Shown here piece by piece: positions 1 through 11,700 of a DNA stretch of 64,000 nt. The stretch lies in NCBI GenBank assembly GCA_932294295.1, contig OW028580.1, forward strand, positions 6,725,374 through 6,789,373. Direction: 5' to 3'. Origin of the DNA: Alitta virens. Its lineage: Eukaryota > Annelida > Polychaeta > Phyllodocida > Nereididae. The notes below the pieces were generated by a model. That model ran no database searches. It saw only the letters and a list, made by a program, of their open reading frames with translations, and had not been told where the DNA came from. The position numbers were made by a program, and so were the translations under genes. How positions within the stretch are numbered: the stretch's first letter is position 1; each line of letters starts with the position of its first letter.

Positions 1-3000
1 TATAAAAACAACATATATTATATGTTATTGTTATCATATTATAAACTTTTTGATTTAACAACTGTCATTTTCATTAAATATTTGTCTGACAATGCTTCGG
101 TCGCGCAGTATTTAGAGTGTGCTGCAATGCATGAAATTAACAATGACAGTCAAACAGTTTTCAGTAACTATCTCGAAATGAGTAGCAATGATTTTAGATG
201 AAAACTGTATTACCTTACTGATACCACTGACTTTTCGGGCTGCAATTTCTGAAGCTTAATAACGAGCGAGCTACAGCGAGTCCCCCCCCCCCCCCCCCCC
301 CAGAGACAGTAAGGGAATTTTAAGTTAAAATAGTACAATAAAATTCCTTTAGTATTTTCTTCTACGTTTTTTTTCGATTATTTTCTTCAAATTTTAACTG
401 CAACTGGGCAACAAACGGAAATGATACATAGACAAAATTCCCAATATTTCTTAGAACCGAAACATGGCTGTCATGAGACAGTTTGTCTGACTAAACATTT
501 TGGCTGGTTTCATTGTGATAATATTGACATAAAAATGGATTTAATATCAATCAGGTTTATATTGAAATATAAAGTGTTTCTGATTAGTAAGCGAAGAGCC
601 AGTCCTGAAGCATTAAATTAAACGAGAAATTTTTTGTATGTCAAAATAATTTTCAATTCACTCTGATATCTATGTAAGCCTGTGCAATTGGCAAAGTCAA
701 TAGATCGTAGATTTGATTGTTTCAGCATAGTTATTACATTTTCTGTCAATAAGGAAATTTGATACAATTAGGAGGCTACGTATCTGGTGTACAAAAAAAA
801 AAAAAAAAAACTTTATTTGCACCACTTCATTTGTACAAAATTTCGCGTGATACCAAGTGTTGGATGCGAACAGTAAATGGTCTGTTGAACATACCATGGT
901 GCGATAAACAATATATTAGGGGCACAGGAAGTAGTCACGCTTGACTGAACTCAGTCAATAAAGCGAATAATTAACAGCAAGGATTACTTTCCAAAGAAAT
1001 CCGCCTGTACTTTGCATGTCAAATTTATCTGACTACTGAACTAATGAAGCATTATAAATGGTTGATCGAGTCCATAAGTCGTACTTTAATGTGAGTTTTA
1101 TTAGGCCTACTGCACTTATTTATTTAAAGCAGATGGATGGCATAGTGGTAAAGGTGCAAGTTATTTTCTTTGAGGGTGGTCCTGGGTTCAGGGAGCTGGT
1201 TATATTCATGTACATTATAATCCGCTACAGTAATCTCAGCAGCACTATAGTTACCAGTACACTGTTCACAGTGCTCCTGAATAAACTTCAAGATTAAAAA
1301 AGTTGCTGTACCCAACTGCCAATAACTTTTGATTCTCTCATTATAATTTTATTTCATATCTAAGAAATATTCTTTATATTGTCTATCCAAAATCCGGTTT
1401 AGTTCGTAAGTGGGCGGGCAGATCTGCTTTAAAGTTTGGATTTTTCAAGGCGACTGGCCACAAAACATTTTTCACCTCAGGCATAGAGCACCAAGTTTCG
1501 ACAGATTTGCCAAGAGTCTCTCAGCTTAAGTTTACCGCAACAGGTCTGTTCATCTTATTATGCTTTATACACAGTATCCTGCAAAAGAAAATACACTTTA
1601 GTAATTGTGTGCAGCATTAAATAGCTTTATAAAATGTTTAAATCAGCTGCTGGCTATATGGGATATTCCGTGTCAAATCATGCGGATTTTGGAAAAATTT
1701 CCAGGTGCAGCCCTCTAAGGCAAGTTCTTGCCGCCAGCTAGGCTTGATTGATGAGGTGAGAGAGAGGAGGAGTCCACCCATGTTACACATTAACCCCATG
1801 GGTGGGATCTGTTACTTGCCTCAGCATAGACACTGAGTACAAAGATATAGCAGCATCAATGCAAATTATAACCCATCGCCATTCAAAATAAGTTTGAAAG
1901 TAAGGAAATCTAGAAAAACATAATCTTTCAAAAATTAACACAACACCTGTCAATATAATATATAATGGTATTATCATTATGAAAGTTTTATTACTGACAT
2001 GGTGGCATTTATTGGGTTTATATAAACATGGAACAATCAAACTGGAAAATGTTTTTGTGTTATTACTGAAACAAATGAATTACTTTGCAATCTTTGATAG
2101 GAGGGTACAGCATTTTATTAGCTACTGTATGCTACTATGCTCAAGGTCATAGGTTGTGGGTGGCCACTGGGCAGGTAGAGAAACATTTTAGGATCATTTG
2201 ACATTCTTAATGGATTGGATCCAAATCAAAGAGTGTGTCCGCACATGCCCTTTATATATGCATGGTTACATTTAATATTTTAGCCAAATGTTGATTATCT
2301 CATTTCAAAGAGAAAGTGTGATCAGAAAATGAATCTAGCATGGTCATCAAAGTGAAAACCCTCATTCCCATCAAAGGTGAACCATTTTTAAAACATTTCA
2401 TGATTTGTGGTGTACTCTCATTTATGATGTTTCATACCAGAAAACGAAATATATCCTAACTTAAAAAGTTAAAGATAACTCCCTATAAAAAAAAGTAAGA
2501 ACTATTTGCTATTTCAATCGTTTAATAAAATAGAATAAAATAAATAACGTGTGTAAATTAGGTAATTGTAATTTTATCATTATTATCAATATTTATTATT
2601 TTATTATTAAATTGAATATAAATCTCAGGCACTATTTGTGAGCTAACTATCGGCCAAGTTTATGCTGGATATCAGTCACACATTTTTTCATTTCTTCGAT
2701 CGACTCAACATCTGCTTTTAATTTTTAAGTGGGGTATATTTGTAACTCATATCATCTTTCCCATGGGAGCTGGTTATATAAGCGGACCAAGCTTCATATC
2801 ATGTGAAATAGCGGGTGATACGGGCCGGGTGATCTAAATTTCATACCACACAGAATGACGTTAATGCATTTCCCAAATAAGGAAACTCAAGACGTTGCAA
2901 TTTCCAAATAAGGATGGAACGCCTACAGCCGAAATAATGCTGGCGTGTCCACAGTGGATGGGACAGAATAATGCAAGCCTTATATTATAACACTAAATGG

Positions 3001-4215
3001 GTGTATGTACAATACAAAATTGAAATTTTGAAAATCTGACAAAATTGACTGAATTAGGGCCAAAAATGTATCACGAATCGACGACGTTCATGACGCTGGT
3101 GACGTGTCCGAAAATATGTACTGAATAATGCCAGTCCAATCTTGCTCGCTTTGCTCTGTTTCCAAACCTGCTAACCTTTCAGCAGATTTCAGACAGCCCA
3201 TCTTGTGTACAGCTCTGAGTTAATTTACTAATGGTTGAGTCAAAGAAAGGAAGAACATGTTTGCATCTTAAATCATTTAAGTAACCGCTGATGACAAAAA
3301 CGTAGAATCAGTTGAAAGGGAGGGGGAAAAAATCTTTTAAAGAGTGTATCCAACATACACCTACGAGAAAATTGAACGAAAATCATTTAGTTTACAACTG
3401 TTGGGCTGCGGAACAACATCACCAGGGACTAGAAGAGTCGTGTCGGCGTGAGAGACGACAGGTGATATATTAATGTAGACATCTTAATTGCTCCACAGAA
3501 ATCAGTATTCACGCTGGCACTGGTGTGAGGTCTCAGAGGCAGACCAACAACAACAACGGGGCTCCTAAAATGGGGGGTATTGATTTAGGAGGCTTGTTAC
3601 AAGAGATGGTAGCTGTTGGAAGTAAGCTGGGGTGTTCTAGATGTGTGCAAATAAAACCCCCACCCCCATGCCACAAACCTGGCAGAGATCTATTGATCCC
3701 CATCGTGTTGTCTGTGTACAAGGGATAGTATTGACTCCCCCTATCCTTGTATATGTGTGCTATCCCCTCCCCTATCCGTGTTGCTGGGAGATTGTGTACT
3801 TCTCCTGTCATTGTGGGGTGTAACTTTAGAATCAAACCCTGCTCACTCGTTACCCCTGGACTAAAAAATAAAGCAGCTACGACTACTGTTTCATGGTCAA
3901 GGGTGATTTTGTCTGACAGTTAAATCAGTGGTACTGGTGTGTGTGACGTTGTTACTTGATTGTTTTCCTTGCATACTTATTTGGTTCGTTTGTATACTGT
4001 TTCTTGATTGGTTAACTTCTTCTCAACTACTTTCTGCTGAACTATTTTTAAGACTGCTTCACTACAAAGGCTACCTGGCAATTATGACCACTATGGACCA
4101 AATTGTACACACAGATAGTTACCTCACAATTAAAACCACTTTACAATCTTATAGTTTTCCAACAAGCGTGGACTAAACGAAAGTCTATGATAGGAAAATA
4201 GGTATTATTGTTGCT

Positions 4216-4486
4216 TGATAGATAGATAGATAGATAGAAAGATAGTTGGATAGTTAGATAGATAGATAGATAGACAGATAGATGGATAGATAGATGGATA
4301 GACAGACAGATAGCTGGCCAGACAGACAGACAGACAGACAGACAGATAGATAGATAGATAGATAGATAGACAGATAGACAGATAGATAGACAGATAGATA
4401 GGTAGATAGATGGACAGATAGGTAGACAGACAGACAGATAGATAGATAGATAGATAGATAGTTGGATAGCTGGATAGCTGGATAGC
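4216..4486. repeat. GATA/GACA compound microsatellite
   Basis: About 270 bp of GATA repeats interspersed with GACA, GGTA and TGGA variants, ending in GGATAGCT units. This is a degenerate tetranucleotide microsatellite. There are no unique spacers, so it is not a CRISPR-like array. Confidence 0.95.
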
Positions 4487-6289
4487 TCTTTAGCTACTGA
4501 TCTGGTATTAGTTGCAGTGATGGGCCTAATTTCGTAACATTTTTAATTCAATCAGCATTAGGACAAGGGGATGTGATCGCAAAATCGAGGTTGGTCTCAA
4601 TTGTAGTATTCCTACAATGCCTACTGCTATTTTAAAGTAATAAATAACACAACCATAGCGGAAGTAATCTTTACTTTGTCAGCTTGATTTGTTGCGGTCA
4701 CATATATATGTAACTCCGGCCCTGCACAAGTGTAACAATTGTCCATCTGTCCAATTACAAAGATTGATGGCTAGCCCCATCTACCTGCATGAAAATGTAT
4801 TGCAAGTCATATATCCAGTGATTAATTTGTTTCTATTAGGACTACCAATTGGATGAATCAAAATCGTCAACATTTTGAATTACAGTTGTCCTTGTTTCAA
4901 ATATAATTTGTGTTAGGATTTAAAAGTTCGTTTAACTTGACTTAGGCTAGATTAACTGAAGTGACTATACACACAAGTAAGTAAACCAAAAATGTATCCT
5001 ACTCTTAATGAAGTGAAATACATATTGTACATACACATATTCCAATTAAATGTGGAATATTTTCGGGAGTCATGGTCAAATGTTATAATTGAAAGTTAAA
5101 AAAAGGTTAATTTCCAACAAAAGTGTGTACACTTTATACAGATATGCTCAGCATTGTAAATGATTATCAGCTCTAAATTATAACACAAATTGCACATGTC
5201 AAAAGTCAAGAACAGAAATTCAACCAAATCGTGCGTTTGTCTTAGTCAATGTCATATTTGTCATTAGTATTCATAAATCCTCATGATTGATATTTTAGTC
5301 AAAAGCCTGTCACCTTACATGTTACTGACTAAGTCTGACTTACTGGTAAGGTGTTACTAATTATGTTTGCCAAAATAAGGTTTGTCTACGTAGGAGGCCA
5401 CATTTCACATTTGCATGTAGATGGTTTCGAAAGAAGACAATAATTAGGAAAGACAATGCTATTATAAAGCAAAATAAAGGACACTAAATTGAGGCAATAA
5501 ATCACAAAGTATAACACAGGCAGCCTATGTATTGTTTTCTCTTGAGAATGAGCAATTATACGTTGGATGAAGAGATCCTCAGAGCACTATTGCAAATATT
5601 TATTGGCAATAAGACTGCGCCCTGTTGTATACATTAACACTGATGGCAGCCAGGAAAACTCGATAATGAAGGCAAAGAATGGCCCAAGTGTTGACCCATC
5701 TCAGCTTTTGTTTACCCCAGTATTAATTAGGTTTGCCCTCAAGAGCTGATTGGAGTGGGGGGAGTCAGGAGAACGGTACCTAGGCACACGAGGTGAAGTG
5801 GCTCGTCAGGGAATTGGGCACTTGGTTCCAGGTAGGTGAGGGGGAGTGGCTCACAAGATGGTCGTTTCGTCCACACGACGTTTCGGTCATAAAACGGAAC
5901 GGATTGAAGCATGAGGGTCATTTGGACTCGAGGTGGCGCTCATGTCGCCCCCTCGATTGTTCCAACGATATTGCTCTCTCGTCTTGACACATGCGCACTG
6001 ACTATGTCGTCAACACCTGCCATTAAATGACCAAAATAAACTGGTTCATTCCACACCCTCATTCTTCAACGAGAAACATCCAATTCACTACACTATCAAA
6101 GCAAGCTAGACTAACTCTAGATGGTGCTGTTTTAGCATGCACAAAAAGAAAAGAAACAAAAAGTAAAAAAAGAAAATGAAAGGTCAAGAAAGAAGATGGA
6201 GTGCAACCAGAATTTAAGGCCACAAATCGTTATAATGTACTACTCTTGATCGGGTGCCTTAATTTCGTGTTTTATATAGAATTACGCTG

Positions 6290-6461
6290 GGTGGATCAGA
6301 GCTTTTATGTCCTGTATTTCTGCACCCAATGGGCTAATTAGGACAGACAGGGACCATGGCAATGAGATGATGGATGAAACAGCCATCCAACTTAGGCTCG
6401 ATCGGGAATTGAACCAGTGGTAAGAAGCCAAGCGAGCTACAACTGAGTTAGGCCCCCACCC
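6290..6461 (-). mobile_element. tRNA-derived SINE, family A, degenerate copy
   Basis: Read on the minus strand it begins with a tRNA-like head and ends with the tail seen on the plus strand as TTTATGTCCTGTATTTCTGC. The B-box region is damaged. It is the same family as the better copy about 150 bp downstream. Confidence 0.75.
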
Positions 6462-6614
6462 ATTTATATATAGAATTGCAGCCACCTCATTATTCATACA
6501 TATGCGATGATACCTGAGGGGTGGTCTTAACTGCGGAATTCCAGTGTAAAGTGTCCAGCAATGCTGAGTACAATATACACCTCTACTAAAGTGGGTGGTG
6601 GGTGGGTGGGTGGG

Positions 6615-6787
6615 ATTAGGGCTTTACGTCCTGTATTTCTGCACCTGATGGGCTAATTAGGACAGGCAGAGACCATGGCAATGAGACGAAGGATGAAACA
6701 GCCATCCAACTTAGGCTCGACCGGGAATCGAACCCGGGACCCAGCGATTGGAAGCTCAGAGCGCTACCTCTGAGCTAGGCCCCCGCC
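6615..6787 (-). mobile_element. tRNA-derived SINE, family A, near-intact copy
   Basis: On the minus strand the element starts GGCGGGGGCCTAGCTCAGAG, with an A-box-like TAGCTCAGAGG, a B-box-like GGTTCGATTCC about 35 bases later, then a conserved body ending in CAGGACGTAAAGCCCTAAT. The two spaced boxes are the internal RNA polymerase III promoter of tRNA-derived SINEs. At least six similar copies lie in this window. Confidence 0.85.
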
Positions 6788-7691
6788 AATTCCCGTTTGA
6801 CCACACTCCCCCCACTTTTACTGTAAGCATTTCTCTTTGGTGGTTGTACTAAGACCAGTTTATCACAACTACAATACCTGACTTAATCATCTTACAGCTG
6901 ATCAGTGGACTTTCTTTATAATAACAAAGTCTTGTACTTAAACACCTCGACAATGCAAGAACATCCAACTAAAGCTTGTTGAATGAGGTTTAACTTAATA
7001 CCCATTGTTATCAGAAAGAGATTAGGACAAGTTTATCTTAAGTTCGGTATGATTAAGTCACTTTCAAAGGGTTAATTACAGCTAAAAAGAATGAACATCA
7101 AAGTTTAACTAGAGGGTGTTATGTCTCATAATCCCACCCAACGGGCTCTTCCTGTTTTCTACCTAATTCTTCCAGAGAGGAGTTAATATCATAAGTTTGA
7201 AATGAGAGCAGTGCCCAGTGAGAAAACAAAATCTTACTCAGATAGCATTCTTATCATCTAATACCATAATATACATATGCATGTATAGAAAACACTGAAG
7301 GAGGATTCTCTGCAAATATTATATTTTCGGTGGCTTCAGAGGTGTATTAACTAGGAAATCTCTAATTTGTAAACTTTTATTCAACTAAAGACACCATGCA
7401 AGCAGACAGACCTCTATGACATGTGTCTCTCAGAACACGCCCTGCATCATGCACCCTCTCAATAATTCAGACACTGATATTGTCTGACATTAAAAGATCA
7501 AAAATATCACAATGACCAATTGCTTATACCCCAACTAAATGTGGCAAAACTTTAAAAGACCTCATAAGCATTTGAGTAACCTAGAGTTACTGTAGTATTT
7601 TTAAGTTGTATATATAGGGTACAAGGCATTGCCAGTTTTTTTATATCTCTGACAAATTATATCTACATTTAAACCCTGAACCTTGATAATA

Positions 7692-7790
7692 GGGGGCCAG
7701 CAGCTTGACCTGTCCAATTTAGGCTTGACCGGGAATTGAACCCGGGACCAAGTGGTTGGATGCACAGTTAGCTACTACTGAGCTAGTCCG
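7692..7790 (-). mobile_element. SINE family A, truncated head fragment
   Basis: The tRNA-like half is kept (B-box complement GGGAATTGAACC, then the A-box side reading ACTGAGCTAGTCC on the plus strand). The tail half is missing. A short perfect palindrome (7793-7826) abuts it. Confidence 0.7.
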
Positions 7791-7792
7791 AC

Positions 7793-7826
7793 AATCTGAC
7801 TCACGACGAGGGTCGTGAGTCAGATT
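7793..7826. repeat. Perfect 15-bp inverted repeat with 4-nt loop
   Basis: Arms at 7793-7807 and 7812-7826 are exact reverse complements (AATCTGACTCACGAC) around the loop GAGG. No U-run follows and no gene is adjacent. It lies at the end of a truncated SINE, so it is probably transposon-derived. Confidence 0.8.
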
Positions 7827-8476
7827 ACATTGCATTAAAACATTCTTGCAAATCCAGTACTGTTGTGTGAAGTTTTTTTCAACTATTATGCATTATGCTA
7901 CATGAAAGCCATGTTGGATCTGCATATTTATTTAAACACAAGGTTGTGTAAACCAATAATTTAATTTAATGCAAAATGGTTAGCTGTGCTGTTTAGTGAA
8001 ATCCATTAAAATGCCACATTCTCTCGTGATTTCTATGCTATATTCACGTTTATTAAATATATATATTTTAATGGTCAAACAAAGTCAAAAGACCAATAAC
8101 AATTAGTTTCTTAAATCAGAGCAACAGGAGCCTTGACCTTGCAGTTTAATTGATTTATTAAGTGCGACAAGTTTTGTGTCGCACCCTGTTATAATAGCCA
8201 AATGCAATGTGTTCTGTCTCAAGCACGCCATGCTTGCATATGACAGCAATGTTTCGGTCTACCAGACAGACAGACAGACAGAATTATTTATTTTTTATCG
8301 CATACACCATACATACCACACATACAACATTAACATACACACACACATAGGTAAATCTAACTTTAAATAAATAAAAATAATAATAATAATTAAAAAAAAA
8401 AAAATTATGATAATAATAAAAAAAAAAAAAAGAAAGATGAATGAATGAAAGGTCATGGATGAAAGGAGACTCCTCA

Positions 8477-8517
8477 AAGGCAAGAGGGTTTTACCACTGA
8501 GCTAGGCCCCCACCCCA
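8477..8517 (-). mobile_element. SINE family A, head remnant
   Basis: Only the outermost tRNA-like segment remains, reading CCACTGAGCTAGGCCCCCAC on the plus strand. It lies about 100 bp upstream of the first vasotocin coding exon, after an A-rich and microsatellite stretch. Confidence 0.55.
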
Positions 8518-8623
8518 TTCCAGCCAGACCTGGCACTGTAAATTACAGTAGTGACGACCAGACAGGGCGCGAAATGGCTTTATAAAAATGTAACACTACA
8601 TTGTTTTGCTTTTCTATTTACAG

Positions 8624-8784
8624 ATTTTAAGAAGATGCAATTTCTAAGAAGCAGCTGGAGCATCCAATATGCCTGTGCAGTCCTCCTGACCATCGTAGTA
8701 TGTTGTTCAGCGTGCTTCGTTCGGAATTGTCCGCCAGGTGGCAAACGTTCCATGGACCTACCTCCGATTCATTCTACCAGACAG
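8624..8784 (+). other. Vasotocin gene: hormone exon
   Basis: Preceded by a pyrimidine-rich acceptor ending TTTACAG and followed by donor GTGAAC. It encodes the signal peptide, the nonapeptide, the GKR processing site and the linker, and stops just before the first neurophysin cysteine. Vertebrate genes of the family usually place the first intron a few residues inside neurophysin, so the position is close but slightly different. Confidence 0.93.
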
Positions 8785-11700
8785 GTGAACTATTGTTTGT
8801 TAAAATACCCTTTTTCTTACTGCATTACAGCCCAATGCAACGAAGTGCATCCAAATCCTGTTAAAATTGTATGAGTGATTTTTATAGTCAATTTAACAAG
8901 AAGGCAAACTACATTATTTGCAAACGGTCTTAACAGGCCAGTGGTTGCCTGAATTTGACTTTAAACAAGAGCATCTACGTATGGATAACCAGGATTTCAA
9001 AACAATGGTGACGTTGTAAGCAAGCTTGCAAGGTGAACAGGTGCTTGGGAAGTAAGTCATTAGGCCTGTATACAGTGGAACGTCGCCATTTAGAACACAA
9101 TAGGTGCATATCTGGTATGACTGGTGAGGTGGTCAAGGTGGGTGAAACAGGTTTTACGTCCCATATTTTTTTGCACCTGATCAGGACAGGCAGGTGCCAA
9201 GGCAATGAAGTGAATGATGAACCAACCTTAAGCGTGGTCAAAACATTTTTATATTTGTTTCCAAAAATGGTTGGTCTTGGTGAGGTGTTCTAGATAGCGA
9301 GGTGGTCTTAAAAAGTTAAAATGGCGCTCCTGTGTAATTATGATATCATTTCAACAGAACAGCCATCTGAGGCAGGTTCTGGGCTCTTTTTGTGGGTGAC
9401 TGACGTCATTTTACAATTTCAATAACGTCATGTGTAGGGCCTTTTAGGCCTACTTGCCCCAGCATAGACACTGAGTACAAGGTACCGCCTATTTGACATC
9501 TCTCGCAACAACATTCAGCCGAGATGAATCTCATGAAGAGTATTTGGCTGGCAATGGATTTGAATTTGACCCAAGGACCTCTTTATCAGTTTATGAAACC
9601 ATTAGACCACCCAGCTATCTAACACCAGTTGAATTTGAAGAAAAACGACCTCGTTATTGAAATGTCAAAATGAATGATGTCACAGGTCTTAGTACAGAAT
9701 TAATCAGGATTTTTAGCAAAATGAATCGTAACAAGTTAGACCTCAGTATCGTTAAAAAAACCAAGCACGTTTATAATTTTTATCTCGATCAATAATTACA
9801 TAGGACCTTAGAGTCACATGACCTACCTCACTTGTTGCCATGACGTCATAATTGCAGCCTGGTTGGTACTTACAAAATTGTGCAAAATATGTATTTTGCA
9901 AGTGCAGTGGCTATTTCATTTTAAGCTAAATTTCAAGCTCGTTTCCATCCATTAGGAACATAATCACACTGCGAGAACTTCCTCTTGCACTAGGAGCAGC
10001 CTTTTTGTAATTTTTGGTCGAGAAGAAATGCATTCCATATACAGCCTTTTTTAAAGCGCTCATTTTATTTTAGTCTGTCTGCGCTTATAAAAAGAACTTC
10101 AGGTAGAGTCAATTCTAATTAATCGGTCCATCAATCAGTTCATCAATCAATCAACCAACCAGTCAATCAATCCAGCGATCAATCAAGAAGGCCAGAGACC
10201 TTCTTGCTGTCAAGAAACAGTTTCAAGACATTCTCTTCTACCAACTGCTGCAAAGCACAATCAGTTTAAAACTACAAACATCTGAAATACATCACTGGTG
10301 ATCATGAGCTGGGCTTAGCTCAGTGGTAGTGCGCTAGGCTGCTAACTATAGGGTCCTGGGTTCGTTTCAAATCCAGCCCATGTTGCAAGGTTGTTTCATC
10401 ATCTGCCTCATTGCCTTGGCCCCTTGCGAAATTATGGGACATAAAGCCTGTCTCAAGGTGATTATTTACAACTTTGGCTTTCTCTAGCCTGAAGCTACAA
10501 AAGCAACTTTGTTTAGGTCCAAAGGCATCAACAATTTGATTTCTTGCAAATAATATCCAGCCACAATTTAGCATGTATTTGCTGTTGCTTACTGGAGCGT
10601 ATTACTATATCCCAGCAGTTTTGCTCATTTTGCAAGGATGAGACATGCTGCTACAGTTGTGATATCATAGCAGCAACAACTTAGGTAGGTCATGTGAGTT
10701 CCAGATCCTATGTAATTATTGGTAATATTTCAGGAATAAACAATAGAGCAGGATTATCAATACCTGTCACATGTGTGTGTGTGTGTGTGTGATTTGGGCT
10801 TTACGTCCTGTATTTCTGCACCTGATGGGCTAATTAGGACAGGCAGGGACCATGGCAATGAGATGAGGGATGAAACAGCCATCCAACTTAGGCTCGACCG
10901 GGAATCGAACCCGAGACCCAGTGGTTGGAAGCCCAGAGCGCTACCTCTGAGCTATGCCCCTGCCTTCAATACTTGTCACATGGGAGCTCCTGAGAATGTA
11001 GTTACATTGGCACCAAATTATGATAAATCAGCCTTCACCATTATGTACTAATGGAATTTATGTGTTATTGTAGCTTGACAAAAGTATTCATACAGCATAG
11101 TAGATATGTTGCTATTTTCCAGAACTCAAGATTTCTTCCCTTTTTTTTTAGTGCAATCAAGTTCTGAATTCAACAAATACTTTACAATACATTGACAGCC
11201 CACTTTCACCTATTTTGTATAAGATATTAGACTTGGAAGATCGAGATACAAGAGTATGAAGTGATATAGAAATTAAATCATCATCTGGCGCCATAGTCAA
11301 AGGAAACCTCATGGAAAAGACCTGCAAGGGGATGGGAAAGCCCTGAAGCAATGTTTCCTTCATTGAAACTTTCTTAAAAACAAAGATATTAACTCAAACG
11401 GCTTCAGAAGTTTATCACACTTAGCAGATCAATGCAACTGATTAACACTAGCATGTCAAAAATGTGTACAAGAACGCGAATGCGCGTTAAGAGATCTAAC
11501 AACAAATCTCTTCACAGCTGGAGGTCATGTCTATCCAATGCTAGTACCACAACGCATCACCACACATGGATCATAGATTGGGCAAACAGTGTCTGCCAAA
11601 CACTTACTGAAAAGTTGCTCACATCCGAGAAATTTAGATTTTCGAAAAGAAGTAAATCATGCCCACTGAGAAGAAATTAAATTAATGTTTTAGTCTGGCT

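Larger units (their letters stand above)
1..8600. other. Gene-free 5' stretch with dispersed repeats
   Basis: I see no convincing exon here: open frames are short, lack family motifs and are not flanked by consistent splice signals. Contents are a poly-C run at about 283-301, a GATA/GACA microsatellite, several tRNA-derived SINE copies, fragments of a second dispersed repeat (about 1690-1850 and 2760-2800) and AT-rich sequence. A short tRNA-like stretch at about 1134-1200 may be another SINE head. A noncoding first exon of the vasotocin gene could lie here but cannot be located by eye. Confidence 0.6.

Noticed and set aside
4216..4486. Regular short repeats that might suggest a CRISPR-like array.
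   Set aside because: Simple GATA/GACA microsatellite with no unique spacers, in a eukaryotic genome.
6615..6787. Possible true tRNA genes at the heads of family-A SINEs.
   Set aside because: The A and B boxes are present, but a complete cloverleaf with acceptor pairing is not apparent and the same sequence continues into a shared SINE body in every copy.
7793..7826. Perfect hairpin as a terminator or small RNA.
   Set aside because: No adjacent gene or U-tract, and it borders a truncated SINE. Kept only as an inverted repeat.
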